From Streptomyces curacoi (GTDB taxonomy: Bacteria; Actinomycetota; Actinomycetes; Streptomycetales; Streptomycetaceae), in assembly GCF_001513975.1 (NCBI RefSeq), contig NZ_KQ947992.1:62001-126000 (forward strand): 64,000 bases of DNA, given 5' to 3'. Shown here piece by piece: positions 25,325 through 33,811 of this stretch (positions are counted from its first letter, which is position 1; the number at the start of each line of letters is the position of its first letter). A program made the translations under genes and the position numbers. Below the pieces are notes generated by a model. The model was not told the DNA's origin and ran no database searches. It worked only from the letters and a program-made list of their open reading frames with translations.

Positions 25325-25368
25325 AGGCCCTCAGTGTCGGACGCGTCTCGTGGCCGTACCGGAAGGCT

Positions 25369-25911
25369 TCAGTCCTCGAACGTCGCCGCCAGCGCCTCCG
25401 CCAGACCAGGAACCAGGTCCGGGCCGGTGAGGACCTCGGTCGGGGTGTCCTTCTCGCGCAGGCGCAGGGCCGACTCGCGGGCGCCGTCGCGCAGCACCGC
25501 GACCGTCATGCGGACCTCCTGACGGTCGGGGTGGTCCGCCACCCACTTCGTGAGCTTGGCCTCGCTCAGCCCCTCCGGGACCTGGGCCTCGGCGGACGGG
25601 GGCAGCATCAGGCGCTCGACGGTGAGAGCGCAGCCGACCACCGCGTCGGGCCAGGCGATCGTGCCGAGGAACTCGTCGAGCGGCTTGCCCGTTGGAATCT
25701 CGTCCTGCTCGATCGGGGTCAGGCCGGAGGACTCCTGCTCGTCCCCCAGGCCGAGCTGGGCGGCGAGCCCGGGTTCCTGGGCCCGCAGCCGTGCGGTGTC
25801 TACGAGGGCGAAAAGGCGGGCGGGCTGGTCCCAGCCGAGGCCGGAGGCGTACTCGTCGATCTCGAGTACGGCCCGGGTCAGCGGGCTCGCTGCCATGGGA
25901 GTGTTGGACAT
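25369..25911 (-). CDS. PPA1309 family protein, unknown function
   Basis: 180 residues from ATG 25911 (MSNTPMAASP). It belongs by recollection to the actinobacterial PPA1309 family found between YlbL- and UPF0182-type genes. Visible features: acidic composition, a conserved IEIDE-like start (LEIDEYASGLGWDQP), a Trp-Pro motif TIAWPDAVVGCALTVER and the late VRMTVAVLRDGARESALRLR. No catalytic motif is recognised. It is divergent from the UPF0182 gene across 164 bases. Confidence 0.8.
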   Translation of the reverse strand: MSNTPMAASPLTRAVLEIDEYASGLGWDQPARLFALVDTARLRAQEPGLAAQLGLGDEQESSGLTPIEQDEIPTGKPLDEFLGTIAWPDAVVGCALTVERLMLPPSAEAQVPEGLSEAKLTKWVADHPDRQEVRMTVAVLRDGARESALRLREKDTPTEVLTGPDLVPGLAEALAATFED

Positions 25912-26075
25912 GGTCACAATCCTGCCTCGTTCCCGGCCGGAATCGGGAACCGAGTAAACGGTGAGTAAGTTGCATAGGTGTGGGCCCACGATCACGCGGG
26001 GCCACGCAGGGTCCACGAAGACGCGGGCCTGACGGATCAACAGCGAACTTCGGGGTGCGAACCTTGGCTTTCCAG

Positions 26076-29042
26076 ATGCCGGACCGCGGCGGAGGCCCGA
26101 CCGGGCCACGGATCAGAGTGGGCCGCCCGTCCCGGCGTGTCCGGACGCTTCTCATGACATTGGGCGTCCTCGCCGTCCTCGGCATGGTCTTCACCATGTT
26201 CGCGGGCTTCTGGACGGACTGGCTCTGGTACCGGTCGGTGAACTACTCGTCCGTGTTCACGACCACGCTGTGGACGAAGATCGGGCTCTTCTTCGTCTTC
26301 GGCCTGCTGATGGCCCTCGCGGTCGGCTTCAACATCTGGCTGGCGCACCGGCTGCGCCCGCCGCTGAGCGCCATGTCGATGGAGCAGCAGAGCCTCGACC
26401 GCTACCGCATGGGCATCGCGCCGTACAAGAAGTGGCTGCTGATCGCGATCACCGCCCTGGTCGGCCTGATCGCCGGCGCCTCCGCCTCCAGCCAGTGGCG
26501 GACCTGGCTGATGTGGGTCAACGGCGTGCCCTTCGGCGAGAAGGACCCGCAGTTCAAGCTCGACGTCTCCTTCTACGCCTTCGACCTGCCCTGGTACCGG
26601 TTCCTGCTGGGCTTCGGCTTCGCCGCCGCGATCCTCTCCGTGATCGCCGCCGCGCTGACCCACTACCTCTACGGCGGGCTGCGCATCACCAGCCCGGGCG
26701 CGCGCGCCACGGCCGCGGCCACCGGCCATCTGTCGGTCCTCATCGGCATCTTCGTCGCCCTGAAGGCGGTCGCGTACTGGCTCGACCGGTACGGACTCGC
26801 GGTGAAGTCCAGCGACTTCAAGGCGACCGACAACTGGACGGGCCTCAGGTACGTCGACGCCAACGCCTATCTGCCGGCCAAGACGATCCTGTTCTGCATC
26901 GCCGTCATCTGCGCGCTGCTGTTCTTCGCCACCCTGTGGCGGCGCACCTGGCAGCTGCCCGTCATCGGCTTCGGTCTGATGGTGCTCTCGGCGATCCTCA
27001 TCGGCGGCCTGTACCCCGCGATTGTCCAGAAGTTCCAGGTCCAGCCCAACGAGCAGGCCAAGGAAGCGCCGTACGTCGAGAAGAACCTCAAGGCGACGCG
27101 CGAGGCCTACGGCATTGACGGCACCAAGGTCAGCGACTACGCGGGCACGAGCAAGACCGAGGACAAGACCCAGCTGCGCGACGACGTGGACGCCACGGCG
27201 AGCATCCGGATCCTGGACCCGAACATCGTCTCGCCGACGTTCCAGCAGCTCCAGCAGATCAGGAACTACTACGCGTTCCCGACCAACCTGGACGTCGACC
27301 GGTACAGCAAGGACGGCAAGGACCAGGACACGGTCATCGGTCTGCGTGAGATCAACCTCAACGGCATTCCGAAGCGGAACTGGATCAACGACCACTTCCG
27401 CTACACCCACGGCTACGGCGTGGTCGCCGCCGAGGGCACCAACGCCGACTCCCAGGGCCGGCCGGAGTTCACCGAGTCCGACCTGCCGTCCAAGGGCGAC
27501 CTCGGGACGTACGAGCAGCGGGTCTACTACGGCGAGAAGACCACGATGTACTCGATCGTCGGCGGTCCCCAGAAGGAGATCGACTACTCCGACGACAGCG
27601 GGGAGAAGACCTACAGCTACAAGGGCGACAGCGGGGTCAGCCTCTCCAACCCGGTCAACCGGGCCGCGTACGCGGTGGCGTTCGGCGAGCCGCAGATCCT
27701 GTACTCCGGTGCGATCGGGGACGGTTCGCGCATCCTGTACAACCGCACGCCCAAGGAGCGCGTCGAGGCGGTCGCCCCGTGGCTGACCATCGACGGTGAC
27801 GCCTACCCGGCGGTCGTGGACGGCCGTATCCAGTGGATCGTCGACGCCTACACGACGACGAACGGCTACCCGTACTCCTCCCGCACCACCCTCGGTGACA
27901 CGACGGCCGACTCGCTGACCGCCAGCAACAACCAGCGGGCGGTGGTGGCCCAGCAGAACCAGGTCAACTACATCCGCAACTCGGTGAAGGCGACCGTCGA
28001 CGCCTACACCGGTGAGGTCAAGCTCTACCAGTGGGACACCCAGGACCCCGTCCTGAAGACCTGGATGAAGGCCTTCCCGGACACGGTGGAGCCCAAGAGC
28101 GAGATCTCGAACTCGCTGATGGCCCACCTGCGCTACCCCCAGGACCTGTTCAAGGTCCAGCGTGAGCTGCTCACCCGCTACCACGTGAAGGACGCGACGA
28201 CGTTCCTCAGCGGCAGCGAGGTCTGGCAGGTGCCGGACGACCCGACGAACAAGTCGGGCAGCGCGGTGCCGCCGTACTACCTGAGCATGAAGATGCCCGA
28301 CCAGCAGGCTCAGGCGTTCTCGCTGACGACGACGTTCACGCCGAACGGCCGGGACAACCTCAGCGCCTTCATGGCCGTCGACGCCGAGGCGGGCACCAGT
28401 GACTACGGCAAGATCAGAATCCTGAAACTGCCGACCAACACCACGGTCAACGGGCCCAGTCAGGTCCAGAGCCAGTTCAACTCCGAACAGAACATCGCCG
28501 AGACCATCAGGCTGCTGAGAGGCGGCGACTCCGAGGTCGAGTACGGCAACCTGCTGGCGGTCCCGCTCGACGGCGGACTGCTCTATGTGGAGCCGGTCTA
28601 TGTCCGCGGTGGCGGACTCAAGTACCCGCTGCTGCGGAAGGTGTTGGTGTCCTACGGCGGCACCACCGCCTTCGAGGACACGCTCGGCGAGGCCCTCAAC
28701 AAGGTCTTCGGAGCCGAGGGGCCGACCACCGAGCCGCCGGACGAGGGCGAGGAGGAAGGCGGCGGTACGACACCACCGCCGACCTCCACCAACCCGACGG
28801 TCCAAGAAGCGCTCGACGACGCCCAGAAGGCCTTCGAGGCCGGCCAGGAAGCCCTGAAGAAGGGTGACTGGGAGGCGTACGGCAGGGCGCAGGAGGATCT
28901 GGAGGAGGCGCTGCAGCGCGCCGAGGACGCCCAGGCACAGGCGGACAAGGCCGGCGGCAACGGTGGCGGCGGTGGCAACAGCGGCGGTGACGCGAGCCCG
29001 AGTGCCAGTCCGAGCCCGTCCGGCAGTCCCACCAAGAGCTAG
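26076..29042 (+). CDS. UPF0182 family large membrane protein
   Basis: 988 residues. About seven transmembrane helices fill the first third (TLLMTLGVLAVLGMVFTMF is the first). A large extracytoplasmic domain follows, with many Tyr/Asp-rich segments such as TYEQRVYYGEKT. The C-terminus is a Glu/Ala coiled-coil-like stretch (EALDDAQKAFEAGQEALKKG) and a Gly/Ser/Pro tail. UPF0182 (COG1615) has no established function; Rv3193c is the mycobacterial equivalent at the same place. I chose ATG 26076 (MPDRGGGPTG); GTG 26055 would add seven residues. Confidence 0.9.
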   Translation: MPDRGGGPTGPRIRVGRPSRRVRTLLMTLGVLAVLGMVFTMFAGFWTDWLWYRSVNYSSVFTTTLWTKIGLFFVFGLLMALAVGFNIWLAHRLRPPLSAMSMEQQSLDRYRMGIAPYKKWLLIAITALVGLIAGASASSQWRTWLMWVNGVPFGEKDPQFKLDVSFYAFDLPWYRFLLGFGFAAAILSVIAAALTHYLYGGLRITSPGARATAAATGHLSVLIGIFVALKAVAYWLDRYGLAVKSSDFKATDNWTGLRYVDANAYLPAKTILFCIAVICALLFFATLWRRTWQLPVIGFGLMVLSAILIGGLYPAIVQKFQVQPNEQAKEAPYVEKNLKATREAYGIDGTKVSDYAGTSKTEDKTQLRDDVDATASIRILDPNIVSPTFQQLQQIRNYYAFPTNLDVDRYSKDGKDQDTVIGLREINLNGIPKRNWINDHFRYTHGYGVVAAEGTNADSQGRPEFTESDLPSKGDLGTYEQRVYYGEKTTMYSIVGGPQKEIDYSDDSGEKTYSYKGDSGVSLSNPVNRAAYAVAFGEPQILYSGAIGDGSRILYNRTPKERVEAVAPWLTIDGDAYPAVVDGRIQWIVDAYTTTNGYPYSSRTTLGDTTADSLTASNNQRAVVAQQNQVNYIRNSVKATVDAYTGEVKLYQWDTQDPVLKTWMKAFPDTVEPKSEISNSLMAHLRYPQDLFKVQRELLTRYHVKDATTFLSGSEVWQVPDDPTNKSGSAVPPYYLSMKMPDQQAQAFSLTTTFTPNGRDNLSAFMAVDAEAGTSDYGKIRILKLPTNTTVNGPSQVQSQFNSEQNIAETIRLLRGGDSEVEYGNLLAVPLDGGLLYVEPVYVRGGGLKYPLLRKVLVSYGGTTAFEDTLGEALNKVFGAEGPTTEPPDEGEEEGGGTTPPPTSTNPTVQEALDDAQKAFEAGQEALKKGDWEAYGRAQEDLEEALQRAEDAQAQADKAGGNGGGGGNSGGDASPSASPSPSGSPTKS

Positions 29043-29099
29043 GGACGGCGGCTGATCAAAAAGCTCACCCCGCGCCGTGATACGGTTGCAGAACAACGG

Positions 29100-29173
29100 C
29101 GCGGGGTGGAGCAGCTCGGTAGCTCGCTGGGCTCATAACCCAGAGGTCGCAGGTTCAAATCCTGTCCCCGCTA
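29100..29173 (+). tRNA. initiator tRNA-fMet (CAU), copy 1
   Basis: 74 bases fold as a complete cloverleaf. The anticodon stem-loop CTGGGCTCATAACCCAG carries CAU and the three G-C pairs that mark initiator tRNAs. The first and 72nd bases do not pair (C/T), another initiator trait. The T-arm is GCAGGTTCAAATCCTGT. CCA is not encoded. Identical to the second copy at 31665. Confidence 0.97.
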
Positions 29174-29204
29174 CTGAAGTCGACGAACATTTCGTACGAC
29201 AGCG

Positions 29205-29236
29205 AAGGCCCGGATCCTGACAAGGATCCGGGCCTT
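29205..29236 (+). terminator. terminator after tRNA-fMet copy 1
   Basis: A perfect 14-bp stem (29205-29218 with 29223-29236) with a 4-base loop, ending in TTTGTG, 31 bases after the tRNA. Confidence 0.88.
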
Positions 29237-29401
29237 TGTGATGTGCGAACGCATGTGCCGGAGGGTGGGACGGTGGCGCCGCCGTGGGGAGTTGGCAGAA
29301 CTGTGTTTGACTTGTCTCTCTGTGGGCATGTCGACAAAACGCTGAAGTGACCTCACTGGCTGCGGTATACGAGGTGTACCCAGGTTGCAGGTGGTGCGAC
29401 G

Positions 29402-31357
29402 ATGGACGTTATGGGGGACAAGGCAACTCTGTGGGAGACAGGGCGGTTTGTGCAGCCTGCCGACTTTGTGCAGCCGACGGGCGATTTCGTGCAGTCGACG
29501 GACGGTGTCGCGCAGCCGGTGGGTGATCTTTCCCAGCCGGAGGGTGACTTCCCCTTCGACCGGCCCATGGACCGCGACGAGACCGGGGAGGCGGCGGAGG
29601 AGGCCCGGCAGCGGCTCGCCGCCGAGGCCGGGGACGTCGAGGCGATGAGTGTCCTCGGGGCCATGCTGCTGCGCCGCGGTGATCTCGACGGAGCCGAGCC
29701 CCATCTGCGTGCCGCCACCGCCGCCGGGGACCGGGCCGCCGCCAACAATCTGGGAGTCCTTCTCCACCAGCGCGGGTACGCCGACGAGGCCGCCGGATGG
29801 TGGCGGATCGCCGCCGTCGCGGGGTCGGCCGCGGCCGCGCACGCGCTGGGCCGCCACCACCGTGAGCGGGGCGACGAGCCCGCCGCCGAGTACTGGCTGC
29901 GGCAGTCCGCCGAGCAGGGGCACGTGCTGGGCGCGTACGCGCTCGCCGATCTGCTGGAGCACCGCGGCGACAGCGTGGCCGAGCAGTGGATGCGGGCCGC
30001 GGCGGAGCGGGGGCACCGGGAGGCCGCGTACCGGCTGGCGCGTGCGCTCGACCGGCAGGCCGTGCGTGCGGGCGAGGACGGATCCGACAACGGTGTCGGG
30101 AACGGCGGCGGGAACGGAGTCGGGAACGGTGTCGGGTCGAGTGAGTCGCTGCTGGACGAGGCCGAGCAGTGGTACCGGCAGGCCGCCGCGCGCGGCCACC
30201 GCAGAGCCGCCCTGCACCTCGGGGCGATCCTGGAGAAGCGCGGGGAGCTCAAGGAGGCCGGGCGCTGGTATCTGACCTCCGCCAAGGACGGGGAGGCACG
30301 GGCCGCCTGTGCGCTCGGGTTCCTGCTGCGGGACGCGGGGGACACCGAGAGCGCCGCCGTGTGGTGGCTGCGGGCCGCGCAGGACGGGGACGGCAACGCG
30401 GCGAACGCGCTGGGCGCGCTGCACGCCGAGCGCGGGGAGACGCAGACCGCCGAGCGGTGGTACCGGGCCGCGATGGATGCCGGTGATGTGAACGGGGCGT
30501 ACAACCTCGGGCTGCTCTGCGCCGAGCAGGGGCGCATCGCGCAGGCCGAGCAGTGGTACCGGCGGGCGGCGTACGCCGGGCATCGCGAGGCGGCGAACGC
30601 GCTGGCGATTCTGCTGCTGCAGGGCGGGGACACGACGGGTGCCGAGCCGTGGTTCTCCAAGGCGGCGGAGGCGGGGAGCGTCGACGCGGCCTTCAACCTG
30701 GGGATTCTGCACGCCGGGCGGGGCGAGGAGCGGGCCGCTCTGCGGTGGTACGAGCGTGCCGCTGCCGCCGGGCACACGGAGGCGGCGCTGCAGGTGGGGA
30801 TCGCGCGGCTGCGGGACGGGGACGAGCTCGCGGCGGAGCGGCACCTGCGGTGCGCGGCCGGGGCCGGCAGTGCGGAGGCCGCGTATCGGCTGGCGACCCT
30901 GCTGGACGCTCGGCGGCCGCCGGAGCCCGCGCATGAGCTCGGGGAGTCGGTGCACGAGAAGACCGAGTGCGAGGAGTGGTACGAGCGGGCTGCTTCCCAG
31001 GGGCATCGGCGGGCGCAGGTGCGGGTGGGGATGCTGGCCGCGGCTCGGGGGGACGTGGTGGAGGCGGCTCGGTGGTACCGGGAGGCCGCGGAGGCCGGGT
31101 CGCGGAACGGGGCGTTCAATCTGGGACTGCTGCTGGCCCGGGAGGGGAGTGAGCCGGAGGCCGCGGTGTGGTGGACGCGGGCGGCTGATGCCGGGCATGG
31201 GCGGTCGGCGTTGCGGCTGGCTCTGGTCTACGCGCGTCGCGGGGAGCTGGCGGAGGGGCAGCGGTGGGCTGATCGGGCGGTGGCGCTGGGGCCGGCGGAG
31301 GTTGCGCGGCGGGCGGCTCGGTTGCGGGACGCTCTGCGGGAGGAGTTGTCGGCGTGA
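29402..31357 (+). CDS. Sel1/TPR-repeat protein
   Basis: 651 residues. From about residue 60 to the end there are around sixteen 34-37-residue Sel1/TPR-like repeats with the pattern AEQWYRRAAxxGHxxAAxxLG and repeated RGxxxxA turns. The N-terminus (residues 15-55) instead has short FVQP/FVQS-type repeats with Asp. A Gly/Asn/Val-rich insertion (NGVGNGGGNGVGNGVG) interrupts the repeats near residue 230. The solenoid should bind a protein partner; no enzymatic domain is seen. It lies alone between two identical initiator tRNA genes. ATG 29402 is used; ATG 29411 is an alternative. Confidence 0.88.
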   Translation: MDVMGDKATLWETGRFVQPADFVQPTGDFVQSTDGVAQPVGDLSQPEGDFPFDRPMDRDETGEAAEEARQRLAAEAGDVEAMSVLGAMLLRRGDLDGAEPHLRAATAAGDRAAANNLGVLLHQRGYADEAAGWWRIAAVAGSAAAAHALGRHHRERGDEPAAEYWLRQSAEQGHVLGAYALADLLEHRGDSVAEQWMRAAAERGHREAAYRLARALDRQAVRAGEDGSDNGVGNGGGNGVGNGVGSSESLLDEAEQWYRQAAARGHRRAALHLGAILEKRGELKEAGRWYLTSAKDGEARAACALGFLLRDAGDTESAAVWWLRAAQDGDGNAANALGALHAERGETQTAERWYRAAMDAGDVNGAYNLGLLCAEQGRIAQAEQWYRRAAYAGHREAANALAILLLQGGDTTGAEPWFSKAAEAGSVDAAFNLGILHAGRGEERAALRWYERAAAAGHTEAALQVGIARLRDGDELAAERHLRCAAGAGSAEAAYRLATLLDARRPPEPAHELGESVHEKTECEEWYERAASQGHRRAQVRVGMLAAARGDVVEAARWYREAAEAGSRNGAFNLGLLLAREGSEPEAAVWWTRAADAGHGRSALRLALVYARRGELAEGQRWADRAVALGPAEVARRAARLRDALREELSA

Positions 31358-31646
31358 CGCTGCGCCGAGCGGGGGCGGGGGCCCGGGCGGGTGGCAAGGT
31401 GGGCTTTTGTGTCGTCCGGCGTTGAAGCCGGCGTCGGGTTTTTTCGCCCCCGCCGCCCCTACCCGTCCCATCCCCCAGGGGCTGCCGCCCCTTCGACCCC
31501 GCGTTCCTGTGGGCCTGCGGCCCCCAGACCCCCGCTATCGGCCCTGAACGGGCCTCGTCCTCAAACGCCGGACGGGCTGGATGGTGCCGACCGGGGTCGA
31601 GAGGGGCGGGGCGACAAGTGATTTGCCTCTGTCCGCGCTGGTGACG
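31358..31646. repeat. intergenic repeat-rich DNA after the Sel1 gene
   Basis: No gene is seen. A CCGGC/GCCGG hairpin (31416-31431) followed by a six-T run (31439-31444) may terminate the Sel1 transcript. Around it, TCCGGCGTT-GAAG and, inverted near 31556-31575, TCCTCAAACGCCGGACGGG are forms of a short element that I recognise from many Streptomyces intergenic regions. CCCCCAG-type palindromic stretches occur at 31480-31540. Confidence 0.6.
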
Positions 31647-31652
31647 TAGTGT
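31623..31652 (+). promoter_or_regulatory. promoter of tRNA-fMet copy 2
   Basis: TTGCCT (31623-31628), an 18-base spacer and TAGTGT (31647-31652) sit 13 bases before the mature tRNA. This is a plausible housekeeping promoter. Confidence 0.6.
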
Positions 31653-31664
31653 TGCGTTCATCGA

Positions 31665-31738
31665 CGCGGGGTGGAGCAGCTCGGTAGCTCGCTGGGCTCA
31701 TAACCCAGAGGTCGCAGGTTCAAATCCTGTCCCCGCTA
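31665..31738 (+). tRNA. initiator tRNA-fMet (CAU), copy 2
   Basis: The 74-base sequence is identical to the copy at 29100, with the same CAU anticodon, GGG/CCC anticodon stem and no encoded CCA. Flanks differ: the promoter and downstream hairpin are not copies of those of the first gene, so the identity covers only the tRNA and a few bases after it. Confidence 0.97.
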
Positions 31739-31745
31739 CTGAAGG

Positions 31746-31781
31746 CCTAGGGCCGGGATCCGTAAGGGTCCCGGCCCTAGG
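31746..31781. terminator. hairpin between tRNA-fMet copy 2 and ABC importer operon
   Basis: A 13-bp perfect stem (31746-31758 with 31769-31781) lies between the tRNA and the convergent solute-binding protein gene, and can end both transcripts. Confidence 0.82.
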
Positions 31782-31787
31782 TGTGTG

Positions 31788-32951
31788 TCAGGGCGCGTGG
31801 CCCACCGCCTCCGCGTACAGCGCGCGGTTCACCGTCCGTGACTCCGGTAGGGGGCTTCCCTCCGCGACGCCTTGGGCCGCGTAGGCCGACTGGAGGCGTG
31901 TCGTCGTGCCGGCGCGGATTTCCCAGTCCATGCGGAGGGGCGGGCTGGATTTGAGGATCGGCTCCTCTGCCTTGAGGAGTTCGGCCAAGTATGTGACGAA
32001 GCTCGCATCTTGCTTGTAGTCGGATGCGAAGTAGGTGTTCACCGTGCGGATGTGGGCCCGCAGAAGGGCTACGCCCGCGTCCACGTCGTCCTGCAGCAGT
32101 GTGCGGCCGTACAGCAGGCCGCCCAGCGGTTCGCCCGGGGGCTGGCCGCCCAGGAAGGTGTAGCCCGGCTTGCCGTCCACCTTGCGCCAGACCGGGTCCA
32201 GGAGCCACGCCGAGTCGACGCCGCCGTTCTGGAGGGCCGTGAGGACGTCGGCCGAGCCCAGTTGCTGGTACTGGATCTCGGCCAGGCCGCCGCCGTGCTT
32301 CTCCAGCGCCTTTTCCATGGGGTAGGCGATGACCGAGCCCTTGCCGATCATGGTGCCCAGCTTGCGGCCCGCCATGGTGACGCGGTTCGCGCTCTCGCCC
32401 TCGCTCAGGCGCACCCACAGGCCGCTCTTCGACTTCGGGTCGGGTGAGAAGTTCCCCGCGACCCACTTGATGTCGAAGCCGCCCTTGATGCCGTTCATGA
32501 CGGCGGCCTCCGGCGCCGCCCACAGGGCGTCGATGTCGCCCTTGGCCAGGAGGGGGAGCGCGTCCGGTGTCGGGAGCACCTTCAGCTCGACGTCCAGGCC
32601 CTCCTTCTCGAACTCGCCCTTGTCGAGAGCGACTTGCAGCGGGGCGACGTACTCGGCGCTCAGCGTTCCCGTCGCGATCGTCAGCTTGCGGGGCTCCGGC
32701 AGCGGCTGTGGGGGAGGGGCGCCGGGGAGGCAGCGGGCGGGGGTGCGGCTTGGGGAGAGGTCCTTCGGGTCCGTCCAGGACTTCGCGCCGCAGCCCTCGA
32801 CGGGGCGGATGGTGCGGTGGCCGGCGGCTGCCTTCGAGGGGGCGGACTCGTAGGGCGATGAGCAGGCCGCCGACGCCAGCAGGGTCACGGCGATGAGGAC
32901 ACCGCCGTATGCGAGGACACCGCCGTATGCGCGGTTTCCGCGCCGCTTCAT
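31788..32951 (-). CDS. ABC importer substrate-binding lipoprotein (nitrate/sulfonate/taurine type)
   Basis: 387 residues. The N-terminal signal sequence ends in a lipobox-like LLASAAC near residue 29, so it is a lipid-anchored binding protein. The body matches SsuA/TauA/NMT1-type periplasmic-binding folds: ATGTLSAEYVAPLQVALDKG, DALWAAPEAAVMNGIKGG and VTMAGRKLGTMIGKGSVIAY. Its start overlaps the permease stop by 4 bases; it is the last gene of an ATPase-permease-binding protein operon. The ligand (sulfonate, nitrate, thiamine precursor or other) cannot be told. The early Pro/Cys-containing stretch (RTPARCLPGAPPPQPLPEP) is unusual. Confidence 0.88.
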   Translation of the reverse strand: MKRRGNRAYGGVLAYGGVLIAVTLLASAACSSPYESAPSKAAAGHRTIRPVEGCGAKSWTDPKDLSPSRTPARCLPGAPPPQPLPEPRKLTIATGTLSAEYVAPLQVALDKGEFEKEGLDVELKVLPTPDALPLLAKGDIDALWAAPEAAVMNGIKGGFDIKWVAGNFSPDPKSKSGLWVRLSEGESANRVTMAGRKLGTMIGKGSVIAYPMEKALEKHGGGLAEIQYQQLGSADVLTALQNGGVDSAWLLDPVWRKVDGKPGYTFLGGQPPGEPLGGLLYGRTLLQDDVDAGVALLRAHIRTVNTYFASDYKQDASFVTYLAELLKAEEPILKSSPPLRMDWEIRAGTTTRLQSAYAAQGVAEGSPLPESRTVNRALYAEAVGHAP

Positions 32952-33811
32952 GACTGGCCCCTTCCCCGGTCCCTCGGTGCCCAGGGGGTGAGCAGCCGTC
33001 CGGCGAAGCGGATCAGTTCGGAGAAGAGCACTCCCAGGACCGCGACGCAGACGATGCCGACGAACATCACGTCGTTCTGGAACAGAGCGCGTGAGTCGAA
33101 GATCAGATGGCCCAGGCCGTTCGTCGCGGCGATCTGCTCCGAGGCGACGATGACCAGGACCGCCACGCCCGCCGCGATCCGCGCGCCCACCAGGACCGAC
33201 GGCAGTGACGCGGGGAGGAGCACATGACGGAACATCTGCCATCGCGAGGCGCCGAAGACCTGGCCGGCGTCCCGGTGGCCGGAGGGGATGGACATGACCG
33301 CCGACATCGTCGAGATCCAGACGAAGAAGAACACCGTCGTCGCGACCAGGGCGACCTGCGGGCCCTCGCCCAGGCCGAACATGTTCAGGAAGATGGGCAG
33401 GAGGGCCAGTTTCGGTACGACGTACAGGGCGTCCAGGAGCGGTTCCAGGGCCGCTCGTACCAGGGAGAGGGAGCCCATCAGGAGGCCCAGGGCGTAGCCT
33501 GCGGCCGTGCCGGCCGCGTATCCGGCCAGGACGCGCTTGAGCGTGGCCCATACGTCCGGCCAGAGGTCGCCGGCCGCGGCCCGTTCCCAGCCGTCGGCGA
33601 GGATCGTCGACGGGGCCGGGTAGACGCGGTCGTCGATCCAGGCCCGGTCGGCGGCCAGTTGCCACAGCAGGAGGAGGCAGAGGGGCACCGCGAGGGCCAG
33701 GGAGACCTCCAGCGCGCGCCTGCGGCGGTGGGTGCGGGCGGGGTGGAGTTCCCGCGGGCCCGGGCGGCGGGTCAGGACGGAGTCGGCGGGCGGCTTCGTG
33801 AGTGTCGTCAT
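32948..33811 (-). CDS. ABC importer permease (SsuC/TauC type)
   Basis: 287 residues with about six transmembrane helices and the EAA-type loop ASRWQMFRHVLLPASLPSVL near residues 190-210. ATG 33811 lies in an ATGA overlap with the ATPase gene stop; its own stop overlaps the binding-protein start. It forms the membrane channel of the importer. The first helix is preceded by a basic Arg/His-rich segment (HPARTHRRRRALEV). Confidence 0.9.
   Translation of the reverse strand: MTTLTKPPADSVLTRRPGPRELHPARTHRRRRALEVSLALAVPLCLLLLWQLAADRAWIDDRVYPAPSTILADGWERAAAGDLWPDVWATLKRVLAGYAAGTAAGYALGLLMGSLSLVRAALEPLLDALYVVPKLALLPIFLNMFGLGEGPQVALVATTVFFFVWISTMSAVMSIPSGHRDAGQVFGASRWQMFRHVLLPASLPSVLVGARIAAGVAVLVIVASEQIAATNGLGHLIFDSRALFQNDVMFVGIVCVAVLGVLFSELIRFAGRLLTPWAPRDRGRGQS

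Noticed and set aside
26037..29096. 1019-codon minus-strand open frame
   Set aside because: Antisense to the UPF0182 gene, no recognisable domain, Val/Asp/Arg shadow composition.
29100..31738. Integrated element bounded by tRNA att sites
   Set aside because: No integrase, excision gene or phage gene lies between the two tRNAs, and both tRNAs are complete.
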